Assembly (NCBI RefSeq): GCF_900112225.1
Contig: NZ_FOLD01000008.1
Location: 124,001-188,000, forward strand
Reading direction: 5' to 3'
Origin: Massilia yuzhufengensis
GTDB taxonomy: Bacteria; Pseudomonadota; Gammaproteobacteria; Burkholderiales; Burkholderiaceae_D
Length of the DNA stretch: 64,000 nt
In this document: positions 56,005 through 63,996 of the stretch, piece after piece
Position numbering within the stretch: position 1 is the stretch's first letter
Layout of the letters: the number at the start of each line of letters is the position of its first letter
The notes under the pieces: generated by a model
Told to the model about the DNA's origin: nothing
Database searches by the model: none
Seen by the model: only the letters and a program-made list of their open reading frames with translations
Made by a program: the position numbers and the translations under genes

Positions 56005-56040
56005 AAAAAAGCCGCCGGCGACCCGAAAGGCGCCGGCGGC
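56005..56040 (-). terminator. Rho-independent terminator of pilTU
   Basis: On the minus strand GCCGCCGGCG and CGCCGGCGGC form a perfect 10-bp stem with a 10-nt loop, followed by six T residues. It lies 17 bp past the pilU stop and is the best intrinsic terminator in the window. Confidence 0.9.
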
Positions 56041-56056
56041 ATGCAAGGTGCAGGGA

Positions 56057-57193
56057 TCAGACGATCCCGAGGTGTTCCATCCCGGCCGAGAAATCGCGGT
56101 TCTTCGCGTGCTTGCTATTGAGCTTGATGTTCAGGCGCAGGTCATTCACCGAGTCGGCATTGCGCAGCGCGTCTTCATACGAAATCTTGTCCGCTTCGTA
56201 CAGGTCGAACAGCGCCTGGTCGAAGGTCTGCATGCCCAGTTCGCGCGACTTCTTCATGATTTCCTTGATCTCGTGGACGTCGCCCTTGAAGATCAGGTCC
56301 GAAATCAAGGGGGAGTTGAGCAGGATCTCCATCGCGACCACGCGGCCCTTGGCTTCCTTCTTGGGGATCAGGCGCTGCGAGATCAGGCCCTTCATGTTGA
56401 GCGACAGGTCCATCAAGAGCTGCTGGCGGCGCTCTTCGGGGAAGAAGTTGATGATGCGGTCGAGCGCCTGGTTCGAGCTGTTGGCGTGCAGCGTGGCCAG
56501 GCACAGGTGGCCGGTCTCGGCGAAGGCGATCGCGTGTTCCATGGTTTCGCGGTCGCGGATCTCGCCGATCTGGATCACGTCGGGCGCCTGGCGCAGCGAG
56601 TTCTTCAGCGCCGCCTCGAAACTGTCGGTGTCCACGCCCACTTCGCGCTGCGTGATCACGCAGTTGCGGTGCGGGTGCACGAACTCCACCGGGTCTTCGA
56701 TGGTGATGATGTGGCCGTAGCTGTTCTCGTTGCGGTAGCCGACCATCGCGGCCAGCGTCGTCGATTTACCCGAACCGGTGGCGCCCACCATGATCACCAG
56801 GCCGCGCTTGGACATGATCACGTCCTTGAGCGTCTCCGGCAGTTCCAGGTCTTCGAAGCGCGGGATGGTGGTCGTGATCACGCGCAGCACCATGCCCACG
56901 CAGCCCATCTGCATGAAGGCCGAGACGCGGAAACGTCCCAGGTCGCCGGGGCTGATCGCGAAGTTGGCTTCTTTACTGAGCTCGAAGCCGGCCGCCTGCT
57001 TGTCGTTCATGATGGCGCGCGCCAGGTCGGCCGTGTGGGTGCCGGTGAGGGGCTGGCTCGAGACCGGCGTCATCTTGCCGTCGATCTTGATCGCCGGCGG
57101 GAAGCCGGAGGTGATGAACAGGTCCGAACCGCCCTTGCTGGTCATCAGGCGCAGCAGGTCGAACATGAATTTGGATGCCTGGTCGCGTTCCAT
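56057..57193 (-). CDS. pilU: Type IV pilus retraction ATPase PilU
   Basis: Accessory hexameric ATPase that assists PilT in retracting type IV pili. It has 378 residues and starts MERDQASKFMFDLLRLMTSK. The Walker A is VGATGSGKS at 136-144, the Asp box is ITIEDPVEFVH, Walker B is VIQIGEIRDRETME, and the His box is HLCLATLHANSS. The longer C-terminus (MQTFDQALFDLYEADKISYE, then SAGMEHLGIV) separates it from PilT. It is 8 bp downstream of pilT and ends at a clear terminator. Confidence 0.96.
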   Translation of the reverse strand: MERDQASKFMFDLLRLMTSKGGSDLFITSGFPPAIKIDGKMTPVSSQPLTGTHTADLARAIMNDKQAAGFELSKEANFAISPGDLGRFRVSAFMQMGCVGMVLRVITTTIPRFEDLELPETLKDVIMSKRGLVIMVGATGSGKSTTLAAMVGYRNENSYGHIITIEDPVEFVHPHRNCVITQREVGVDTDSFEAALKNSLRQAPDVIQIGEIRDRETMEHAIAFAETGHLCLATLHANSSNQALDRIINFFPEERRQQLLMDLSLNMKGLISQRLIPKKEAKGRVVAMEILLNSPLISDLIFKGDVHEIKEIMKKSRELGMQTFDQALFDLYEADKISYEDALRNADSVNDLRLNIKLNSKHAKNRDFSAGMEHLGIV

Positions 57194-57201
57194 GCTGGTC
57201 C

Positions 57202-58245
57202 TTAGCCGGGGAAGTTTTCGGGGATCTTCGCGGCGCCGCGGGCGGCGGCGCTGGAGATCACGTTGCGGCGCACCAGGTCGGTCAGGTTCTGGTCCAGCGT
57301 CTGCATGCCGACATTGCTGCCGGTCTGGATGCTCGAGTACATCTGCGCGATCTTGGCTTCGCGGATCAGGTTGCGGATCGCCGGGGTGCCGATCATGATC
57401 TCGTGCGCGGCCACGCGGCCCGACCCGTCCTTGGTCTTGAGCAGGGTCTGCGAGATGACGGCCTGCAGCGACTCCGACAGCATCGCGCGCACCATCTCTT
57501 TTTCCTCGGCCGGGAAGACGTCGACGATACGGTCGATGGTCTTGGCGGCCGACGAGGTGTGCAGGGTGCCGAACACCAGGTGGCCGGTTTCCGCGGCCGA
57601 CAGGGCCAGACGGATGGTTTCCAGGTCGCGCAGCTCGCCCACCAGGATCGCGTCCGGGTCTTCGCGCAGGGCCGAGCGCAGCGCGTTGCTGAACGAGAGC
57701 GTGTGCGGTCCCACTTCGCGCTGGTTGATCAGGCACTTCTTGGAATCGTGGACGAACTCGATCGGATCCTCGATGGTGAGGATGTGGCCGTACTCGTTTT
57801 CGTTCAGGTGGTTCACCATCGCGGCCAGCGTGGTCGACTTGCCCGAGCCGGTGGGGCCGGTGACAAGCACCAGGCCGCGCGGGCGCATCGCCAGTTCGGC
57901 GAAGATCTTCGGCGCGTTGAGCTCTTCCAGCGACAGGATCTTGGAAGGAATCGTGCGCAGCACGGCGGAGGCGCCGCGCTCCTGGTTGAAGGCGTTGACG
58001 CGGAAGCGCGCCAGGCCCGGAATGGCGAACGAGAAGTCGCACTCCAGCACTTCTTCGTACTGCTTGCGCTGGCCGTCGTTCATGATGTCATAGATCATGC
58101 CGTGCACGTCCTTGTGCTCGAGCGGCGGCAGGTTAATGCGGCGCACGTCGCCGTGCACGCGGATCATCGGCGGCAGGCCGGCCGAGAGGTGCAGGTCCGA
58201 GGCTTTGTTCTTGACCGAGAAGGCGAGCAGTTCCGAGATGTCCAT
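57202..58245 (-). CDS. pilT: Type IV pilus retraction ATPase PilT
   Basis: Hexameric ATPase powering pilus retraction and twitching motility. It has 347 residues and starts MDISELLAFSVKNKASDLHL. Walker A is GPTGSGKS at 130-137, the Asp box is LTIEDPIEFVHD, Walker B is AILVGELRDLETIR, the His box is HLVFGTLHTSSA, and the retraction motif region AIRNLIREAKIAQMYS is intact. AAGGATTATAAG precedes the ATG. It is divergent from yggS-proC, a typical proteobacterial arrangement. Confidence 0.97.
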   Translation of the reverse strand: MDISELLAFSVKNKASDLHLSAGLPPMIRVHGDVRRINLPPLEHKDVHGMIYDIMNDGQRKQYEEVLECDFSFAIPGLARFRVNAFNQERGASAVLRTIPSKILSLEELNAPKIFAELAMRPRGLVLVTGPTGSGKSTTLAAMVNHLNENEYGHILTIEDPIEFVHDSKKCLINQREVGPHTLSFSNALRSALREDPDAILVGELRDLETIRLALSAAETGHLVFGTLHTSSAAKTIDRIVDVFPAEEKEMVRAMLSESLQAVISQTLLKTKDGSGRVAAHEIMIGTPAIRNLIREAKIAQMYSSIQTGSNVGMQTLDQNLTDLVRRNVISSAAARGAAKIPENFPG

Positions 58246-58325
58246 CTTATAATCCTTGTGCTGTGAGCGGAGCCCAGGCGACGTGTCCTCGTCTTGACTC
58301 GAAATATTTCCTATAGAAAATCATT

Positions 58326-59027
58326 ATGTCCATAATCGCTGCGAACTTGCAAGCTGTCGAAGCGACAATCGGGGCCGCCTGCGCCCGTGCCGGCAGGGCC
58401 AGGTCGGAGGTCGAATTGCTGGCCGTTTCGAAGACCTTTCCTGCGGAAGCCGTGGTCGAAGCGATGGCCGTGGGGCAGCGCGCCTTTGGTGAAAACTACT
58501 TGCAGGAAGCGCTCGATAAAATGCAGGAAGTGGCGCGCCTGCAACCAGATACGGCGATTGCCTGGCATTTCATCGGCCCGATCCAGAGCAACAAGACCCG
58601 GCCGATCGCCGCCAGCTTCCAGTGGGTGCACACGGTGGAGCGCCTGAAAATCGCCCAGCGCCTGTCGGAACAGCGTCCGCCTGAGCTCGGCCCGCTCGAC
58701 ATCTGCCTGCAGGTGAACATCAGCGGCGAAGCCAGCAAGAGCGGGGCCCACGAGGCCGAACTGCCCGAGCTGGCGCGCCAGGTGGCGCAGCTGCCCAACC
58801 TGCGCCTGCGCGGGCTGATGGCGATCCCGGAAGCGAGCACCAACCCCGAACACCAGCGCGCCGCGTTCGCGCGCCTGCGCACGCTGTTCGAGTCCCTGCG
58901 CGCTGGCGGCCTGCCGCTCGACACCCTGTCGATGGGGATGTCGGGCGACCTGGCCGCAGCCGTGGCCGAGGGCGCGACCATCGTGCGCATCGGCAGCGCC
59001 ATCTTCGGCGCCCGCCACTACGAATAA
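58326..59027 (+). CDS. YggS-family pyridoxal phosphate homeostasis protein
   Basis: PLP-binding alanine-racemase-fold protein of 233 residues that helps maintain free PLP and related amino-acid balance; no catalytic activity is assigned. The PLP-lysine segment is LLAVSKTFPAEAVVEAM near 32-48, with FGENYLQEALDKM near 54-66, HFIGPIQSNKTR, and the phosphate-binding end SMGMSGDLAAAVAEGATIVR and IGSAIFG. The -10-like TATAGA at 58312 is only 8 bases from the ATG, so the leader is very short. It is followed 14 bp later by proC. Confidence 0.94.
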   Translation: MSIIAANLQAVEATIGAACARAGRARSEVELLAVSKTFPAEAVVEAMAVGQRAFGENYLQEALDKMQEVARLQPDTAIAWHFIGPIQSNKTRPIAASFQWVHTVERLKIAQRLSEQRPPELGPLDICLQVNISGEASKSGAHEAELPELARQVAQLPNLRLRGLMAIPEASTNPEHQRAAFARLRTLFESLRAGGLPLDTLSMGMSGDLAAAVAEGATIVRIGSAIFGARHYE

Positions 59028-59041
59028 ATAGAAGGAATCGA

Positions 59042-59857
59042 ATGAAGATTGCGTTTATCGGCGGCGGCAACATGGCCACGGCCCTCATCGCCGGCCTGGC
59101 CGGTCAACTTACTGGCGCCGGCAGCCTGCATGTGGTCGACCCGAATGCCGAGGCATTGGAACGCCTGGCCGGCCAGTACGGCGTGAGCACGGCGGCGTCG
59201 ATCGACGTGCAGGTGGCAGGCGCCGACGTGGTCGTGCTGGCGGTGAAGCCGCAGCAGATGCGCGAAGTGGCCACCGTGCTCAAGCCGCAGCTGGGCGGCC
59301 AGCCGCTGGTGCTGTCGATCGCCGCCGGCATCCGTATCGCCGACCTGGCGCGCTGGCTGGGCGGCTACACGCGCATCGTGCGCGCGATGCCGAACACGCC
59401 GGCGCTGATCGCCATGGGCATCACCGGCCTGGTGGCAAGCGCCGAGGTCGACCCCATCCAGCGCGAAGCAGCCGACCAGGTCATGCGCGCAGTCGGCCAG
59501 ACCGTGTGGCTCGATGACGAAAGCCTGATCGACCCGGTGACGGCGGTGTCGGGCAGCGGCCCGGCCTATGTCTTCTACTTCCTGGAGGCGATGCAGCAGG
59601 CGGCAACCGAGATGGGACTGGACGCGGAGCAGGGCAGAAAGCTGTCGCTGGCCACCTTTACCGGCGCGGCCCAGCTGGCGGCGCAATCAGGCGACCCGGT
59701 GGACGTGCTGCGCCAGCGCGTGACTTCGAAAGGCGGCACCACCCATGCGGCGATCACCAGCATGGAAGCGGCGGGCGTGAAGGAAGCGATCATCGAGGCC
59801 ATGAAGGCGGCCAGCGCACGCGGGCGCGAACTGGGCGAGGAACTGGGTAAGGATTAA
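59042..59857 (+). CDS. proC: Pyrroline-5-carboxylate reductase
   Basis: Last enzyme of proline synthesis, reducing pyrroline-5-carboxylate with NAD(P)H. It has 271 residues. The dinucleotide-binding N-terminus MKIAFIGGGNMATALIAGL is followed by AVKPQQMREV, RIVRAMPNTPALIAMGITGL, and the family signature TAVSGSGPAYVFYFLEAM near 165-182 and TSKGGTTHAAITSMEAAG. GAAGGAATCGA precedes the ATG. Its TAA overlaps, on the opposite strand, the stop of a short leftover frame beside the MITE-like element. Confidence 0.97.
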   Translation: MKIAFIGGGNMATALIAGLAGQLTGAGSLHVVDPNAEALERLAGQYGVSTAASIDVQVAGADVVVLAVKPQQMREVATVLKPQLGGQPLVLSIAAGIRIADLARWLGGYTRIVRAMPNTPALIAMGITGLVASAEVDPIQREAADQVMRAVGQTVWLDDESLIDPVTAVSGSGPAYVFYFLEAMQQAATEMGLDAEQGRKLSLATFTGAAQLAAQSGDPVDVLRQRVTSKGGTTHAAITSMEAAGVKEAIIEAMKAASARGRELGEELGKD

Positions 59858-59957
59858 GCGTGCCCGGCAGACTGGTGCTGCTTGCGCTTCCACAGTTCAT
59901 GCAGCTTCGCCACCGCCTCGGCCACGGCGGTAGCTGCCGGCAGCATCCAGGGACTAA

Positions 59958-60116
59958 ACTTCGGGGTCAGGTCTGACATTTGGACACGACCTCGACTGTA
60001 CGAGCGCCTATGAATGGATATTTGGACGGCAGCGGTCCCGCGCTAGCACCCGCTGCAGCGACGCAGCCACCATTACAGCAGGGCTCGTGTCCAAATGTCA
60101 GACCTGACCCCGAAGT
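59958..60116. mobile_element. MITE-like element with 32-bp perfect terminal inverted repeats
   Basis: The ends at 59958-59989 and 60085-60116 are exact inverted repeats of 32 bp, containing GGGGTCAGGTCTGACATTTG on the left. The 95-bp interior has no convincing gene. No target-site duplication is apparent. The GGTCAGGTCTGACATTTGGAC core resembles repeats dispersed in other proteobacterial genomes, possibly moved by an IS200-like/REP-associated transposase; this link is from memory and inference. Confidence 0.75.
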
Positions 60117-60120
60117 GGCT

Positions 60121-60420
60121 TTAGTGGATTTCGAAGCCCTTCCACCGCAGCAGCGGCAGGATCTTCTGGGCGAAGGAATACAGCGACACCGCCGCCGTCG
60201 CCGTAGCGACCGCCCACTTGGGGCGGACCAGGAACAGGCCTGCGGCCACGCCGGCGGCGACCATGACGGTCTTGCCGTGGCGCGTCGCGTAGGAGGGAAT
60301 CACGCCCAGCACCTCGGGCGAGCCGAGCATGGCGACTTCGTAGGCCAGTTCGGCGCGCTGGTCGGCGCAGCGTTCCACCAGCGCCTCGCGGCGCGCCGCC
60401 AGCAGGGTCTTAGAGGCCAT
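60121..60420 (-). CDS. YqjK-like small membrane protein
   Basis: A 99-residue protein starting MASKTLLAARREALVERCAD, with one or two hydrophobic segments (TVMVAAGVAAGLFLV, WAVATATAAVSLYSFA). Length and position after a YqjE-like gene match YqjK of the enterobacterial yqjDEK group, although similarity is weak. It overlaps the upstream gene by 11 bp, with GGGAGAG as ribosome-binding site. Its stop lies 4 bp from the MITE-like element, so the original C-terminus may have been altered. Confidence 0.7.
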   Translation of the reverse strand: MASKTLLAARREALVERCADQRAELAYEVAMLGSPEVLGVIPSYATRHGKTVMVAAGVAAGLFLVRPKWAVATATAAVSLYSFAQKILPLLRWKGFEIH

Positions 60421-60787
60421 CGGCGTGCTCTCCCTTGAGCGCGGCGGCATCCTTGCGCAGTTCCGCCAGGGTGGCCGGCAGCAGGGGCGGGCGGGCCGCC
60501 AGGCCGGCGCGCAGCTTCATGACGGCGATGGCGCAGCCGAGCGCGAACACGGCCGCCAGGCCGCCCACCGCCAGCAGGCGGTGCGAGTCCCAGAACAGCA
60601 CCAGCACGAACAGCACGACCAGCGCCAGCGCGAACAGCGCCAGCACCGCGGCGGCCAGCGCCCAGGCCAGGTAGCCGACCAGGCGCTGCGTGCCTTCCTG
60701 GAGCTCGATGGTGGCCAGCTCGAGGCGCGTGCGCGCCAGGTCGAGGAAGTTGGCCGAGATCCGTCCGACTGCCGCGGTGATGCTCAT
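60410..60787 (-). CDS. YqjE-like (phage holin superfamily, DUF1469) membrane protein
   Basis: A 125-residue protein with two adjacent membrane helices (LVGYLAWALAAAVLALFALA and LLAVGGLAAVFALGCAIAVM) after an N-terminal amphipathic stretch (ANFLDLARTRLELATIELQE) typical of the Holin_3-6/DUF1469 family. The name is structural; there is no sign of a phage. It lies between DUF883 and YqjK-like genes, the order of enterobacterial yqjDEK, a stress-related membrane group whose YqjD binds ribosomes. Confidence 0.82.
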   Translation of the reverse strand: MSITAAVGRISANFLDLARTRLELATIELQEGTQRLVGYLAWALAAAVLALFALALVVLFVLVLFWDSHRLLAVGGLAAVFALGCAIAVMKLRAGLAARPPLLPATLAELRKDAAALKGEHADGL

Positions 60788-60788
60788 C

Positions 60789-61109
60789 TTAGCGGCGGGC
60801 GATCAGCATGCCGATCACGACGCCGACGGCCGCGCCCAGGCCCACCGACTTCCATGGGTTTTCGTGCACGTATTCGTCGGTCGCCTTGGCGGCTTCCTTG
60901 GTTTTCTCCACCACAGTCTGCTGGTACTCGGACAGGCCTTCCTTGGCCGAGGCAAGGGTCTGCTCGAACTTGGCCTTGGCGGCCTTCAGTTCGTCGCCGG
61001 TCAGGTGGCCGCTGTTGCGCAGCCATGCCTCGGCGTCATGCACCACGGTCTTCAGGTCGGACAGCAGCTGGTCGCGGGTGCCGGTTTGGGTAGGGATCTT
61101 TTCCATCAT
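60789..61109 (-). CDS. DUF883 (YqjD/ElaB) family protein
   Basis: A 106-residue protein with a charged coiled-coil body (LLSDLKTVVHDAEAWLRNSG, EGLSEYQQTVVEKTKEAAKA) and a C-terminal membrane anchor (DEYVHENPWKSVGLGAAVGV, then VIGMLIARR), the family hallmark. Enterobacterial YqjD and ElaB tether stationary-phase ribosomes to the membrane; here the role is inferred from family. AGGTCC precedes two consecutive ATGs. It is the first gene of the yqjDEK-like set. Confidence 0.9.
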   Translation of the reverse strand: MMEKIPTQTGTRDQLLSDLKTVVHDAEAWLRNSGHLTGDELKAAKAKFEQTLASAKEGLSEYQQTVVEKTKEAAKATDEYVHENPWKSVGLGAAVGVVIGMLIARR

Positions 61110-61154
61110 GGTGGACCTCGTCAGTGAGAGTGAATGAATGCCTTTTGTGCAATA

Positions 61155-62009
61155 TTAACCGATTGCATAGTCTAGCGCGACACCTGCGAACAGTGCGGCC
61201 CCCAGCCAGTTGTTATGGCGGAAGGCCTTGAAGCAGGCCATGCGCTCGCGCCCGCGGATCAAGGTGTAGTGATACAGGGCGATCCCGGCCGCCACCACCA
61301 CCCCGCCGACGAACCACCAGCGCAGGCCCAGGTACCAGCCGCACACCAGGTCGATCGCCAGCGCCGCGCCGTAGCACAGCATGACGGCGGCCACGTCGAA
61401 GCGCCCGAAGGTGATGGCCGAGGTGCGGATGCCGATTTTCAGGTCGTCGTCGCGGTCGACCATGGCGTATTCGGTGTCGTAGGCCACGGCCCAGAACACG
61501 TTCGCCACCAGCAGCCACCAGGCCACCGCCGGCACCGTGTTCTGCACGGCGGCGAAGCCCATCGGGATGCCGAAGCCGAAAGCAATGCCCAGGTAGGCCT
61601 GGGGGATCGCGAAGAAGCGCTTGAAGTAGGGATAGGTGCCGGCCACGACCAGCGCCGCCACCGACAGCTGCTTGGTCAGCGCGTTCAGCGGCAGGATCAG
61701 CAGGAAGGAAATCAGCGCCAGCACGGCCGCCACCATCACCGCTTCCCAGCCGCGGATCTTGCCGGAGGTGAGCGGGCGGTCGACGGTGCGCTTGACGTGC
61801 TTGTCGAAGTCGCGGTCCGCGTAGTCGTTGATGGCGCAGCCGGCTGAACGCATCAAGGCGGTGCCGAGCACGAAGATCACCAGCACCTGCAGGTCGGGCA
61901 CGCCGCCGGAAGCCATCCACAAAGCCCACAGGGTAGGCCACAGCAGCAGCAGGATGCCGATCGGCTTGTCAGCCCGTACTAAGCGGAAGTAGAGCGCCAG
62001 CTTGTTCAT
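61155..62009 (-). CDS. ubiA: 4-hydroxybenzoate polyprenyltransferase
   Basis: Membrane prenyltransferase of ubiquinone synthesis that attaches the polyprenyl tail to 4-hydroxybenzoate. It has 284 residues and about eight to nine membrane helices. The two aspartate motifs for Mg-diphosphate are visible: [19 protein letters not shown] near 57-75 and [17 protein letters not shown] near 178-194. It starts [20 protein letters not shown]. It lies upstream of the DUF883 gene on the same strand with a 45-bp gap. Confidence 0.96.
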   Translation of the reverse strand: MNKLALYFRLVRADKPIGILLLLWPTLWALWMASGGVPDLQVLVIFVLGTALMRSAGCAINDYADRDFDKHVKRTVDRPLTSGKIRGWEAVMVAAVLALISFLLILPLNALTKQLSVAALVVAGTYPYFKRFFAIPQAYLGIAFGFGIPMGFAAVQNTVPAVAWWLLVANVFWAVAYDTEYAMVDRDDDLKIGIRTSAITFGRFDVAAVMLCYGAALAIDLVCGWYLGLRWWFVGGVVVAAGIALYHYTLIRGRERMACFKAFRHNNWLGAALFAGVALDYAIG

Positions 62010-62464
62010 GGGGTCGTGTCTTGTCGAGCAAGAACTGTTGAGCAGAAGACAGGGATTTTAAAGGTTTTGTTCGGAACATGGGCTGCCTGCAGCGTCCCCA
62101 CTTACCCACCACCCTTCGCCCGTCGTACCGGCGCAGGCCGGTACCCAATTTCCCCACCGAAGCCGCTGCCGTTTCAGCATCCGTGGCAAATGTTACTGCG
62201 CGGCTGTTCAACAAAATTAGGCACCGGCCTTCGCCGGTGCGACGGTGCTGAGAGCGGCGCGCACAACGAGGGTATCGAAACTCATCGCTCCAATCGTTTC
62301 AAACGCACGCATCTCTCCCATATCCCCACCCCCAATCTTGCCAATTTGTTGTCATCGAACCGACATGTTTGTTTGTTTAAATGCATCAGCTCGCAGCGCA
62401 TCCGTTCGCACCTACACCACTCGCCGGAACGATCCGGCGCCATCACACTTGGGAGAAGCACAGC
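62010..62464. other. Divergent intergenic region (ubiA / PhoX-like gene)
   Basis: About 455 bp between divergent genes. REP copy G occupies 62121-62246. The remainder before 62465 is more AT-rich (TTGTTTGTTTAAATGCATCA near 62368) and should hold the promoter of the PhoX-like gene, but no hexamer pair is convincing. GGGAGAAG near 62452-62459 is the ribosome-binding site. No gene was recognised. Confidence 0.4.
62121..62246. repeat. REP/BIME-like palindromic pair, copy G
   Basis: Stems GTACCGGC-GCAG-GCCGGTAC and GCACCGGC-CTTC-GCCGGTGC face each other about 70 bp apart. It shares TTTCCCCACCGAAG with copy D and TTCAACAAA with copy F. This is the only copy in a divergent intergenic region. Confidence 0.87.
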
Positions 62465-63967
62465 ATGACTGACCTGAACATCTCGCCGGTTCGACGCAAC
62501 CTGCTCAAGGGCCTGGCCGGATCCGGCGCCGTGGCCTTCGTCGGCGCCTTTGCCGCGCTGCAGGCGCGCCAGGCCGAAGCGAATAACGGCGCCACCACGC
62601 TGGTCGCCAGCCCCTACGGCCCGATCGCCCCAAGCGCGGACCAGGCCACCGGCCTGCCGCTGCTGCAGCTGCCGGCCGGGTTCACCTACAAGAGCTTCGG
62701 CTGGCGCGGCGACCTGATGACTGACGGGAAGACCTGCCCGGGCGGCCATGACGGCATGGGCGTGGTCCTGTCGCGCAAGGCTGGTCGCAGCACCGAGCTG
62801 GTGCTGGTGCGTAACCACGAGATCGGCGGCAGCGCGCCGGCCAATTTCCTGGACGCGCCGGGCGTCTACGACAACGGCCTGGTCAGCGCAGGCAGCAGCA
62901 ACAAGTTCGGCGGCGGCACCACCAACCTGCTGTTCCGGGACGGGAACTGGGTCAGCATGACCCCGAGCCTGGGCGGCACCCAGACCAACTGCGCCGGCGG
63001 CATCACGCCCTGGGGCACCTGGCTCACCTGCGAGGAGGTGGGCTCGGACGCCCTCAGCGCCACGGGCAAGAAGCACGGCTACGTGTTCGAGGTCCATGCC
63101 GACCCGGCGCTCACCACCGGCCAGCCGATCGTCGGCATGGGCCGTTTCGCCCACGAAGCCGCCGCTGTCGACCCGCTCACCGGCATCGTCTACGAGACCG
63201 AGGATGCATCCGGCAAGTCGGGCTTCTACCGCTACGTCCCGGACATCAAGACCGGCGCACCGGGTTCGCTCGCCATGGGCGGCGTGCTGCAGATGGCCAA
63301 GGTCAAGGGCGTCAACAACGTCAACCTGGCCAACGTGCCGGTGGACGCACGATACGAACTGGAATGGGTCACTATCGCCAACCCGGACGCCAACCGCGGC
63401 GAGGCCACCGGCCCGAGCGGCGTGCGCATCACGGGAGCGGCCGGTCCCTTCGTGCAGGGCTGGCTGCAGGGCGCGGCGCGCATGAACCGAGGCGAAGGCA
63501 TCTGGTACGCGCAGGGCAAAATGTACGTGATGGATACCTCGGGCGGTGCGGTGCAGCGCGGCAGCATCTGGGAACTCGACCTGGCGACCCAGGTCCTGAC
63601 CTGCATCTACTCGAGCCCGAGCCAGCTGGTGGGCAATATGGGGGACAACCTGACGGTCAGCCCGCGCAACGCGATCCTGATCTGCGAAGACGCGTCCACC
63701 GCCGCCACCGACCCCTTCGGCTTCGGCCAGCGCCTGATGGGCATCACCGGCCAGGGCGACGCCTACATCTTCGCCAAGAACAACATTAGCCTCAGCACCG
63801 CCCAGCTGCAGGGCGCCGGCAAGCTGGCTTCGCTTGCGGGCGACCACCGCGCCAACGAGTTCGCCGGCGCCTGCTTCGACCCGACCGGCCGCTATCTGTT
63901 CGTCAATATCCAGACGCCGGGCATCACCTTCGCGATCACCGGCCCATGGGCCAAGGGTCCACTGTAA
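62465..63967 (+). CDS. Tat-exported PhoX/DUF839-like phosphatase family protein
   Basis: A 500-residue protein with a twin-arginine signal, SPVRRNLLKGLAGSGAVAFV (residues 7-26), ending near AEA. The body matches the DUF839/PhoX beta-propeller: GHDGMGVVLS, LVRNHEIGGSAP, GGTTNLLFRDG, NCAGGITPWGTWLTCEE (the cofactor-binding TPWGTWLTCEE signature) near 176-192, and FAHEAAAVDPLTGIVYETED. PhoX enzymes are calcium/iron alkaline phosphatases; whether this member is a phosphatase is not proven. ATG 62465 keeps the signal peptide; the upstream frame has no signal value. A new gene begins 29 bp after the stop. Confidence 0.88.
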   Translation: MTDLNISPVRRNLLKGLAGSGAVAFVGAFAALQARQAEANNGATTLVASPYGPIAPSADQATGLPLLQLPAGFTYKSFGWRGDLMTDGKTCPGGHDGMGVVLSRKAGRSTELVLVRNHEIGGSAPANFLDAPGVYDNGLVSAGSSNKFGGGTTNLLFRDGNWVSMTPSLGGTQTNCAGGITPWGTWLTCEEVGSDALSATGKKHGYVFEVHADPALTTGQPIVGMGRFAHEAAAVDPLTGIVYETEDASGKSGFYRYVPDIKTGAPGSLAMGGVLQMAKVKGVNNVNLANVPVDARYELEWVTIANPDANRGEATGPSGVRITGAAGPFVQGWLQGAARMNRGEGIWYAQGKMYVMDTSGGAVQRGSIWELDLATQVLTCIYSSPSQLVGNMGDNLTVSPRNAILICEDASTAATDPFGFGQRLMGITGQGDAYIFAKNNISLSTAQLQGAGKLASLAGDHRANEFAGACFDPTGRYLFVNIQTPGITFAITGPWAKGPL

Positions 63968-63996
63968 ATCACCGCCAGACCATTTCGGAGAATCCC

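Noticed and set aside
59980-60438. Plus-strand open frame across the MITE-like element and the YqjK-like gene
   Set aside because: It starts inside the terminal repeat and runs antisense to a better supported gene; no protein features.
60410-60787. Holin-like annotation taken as evidence for a prophage
   Set aside because: No other phage gene is present; the DUF883/YqjE/YqjK order is a normal chromosomal group.
14519-62246. REP-like repeats considered as a CRISPR array or attachment sites
   Set aside because: Copies are single, widely separated, palindromic and variable in stem; there are no spacers or cas genes.
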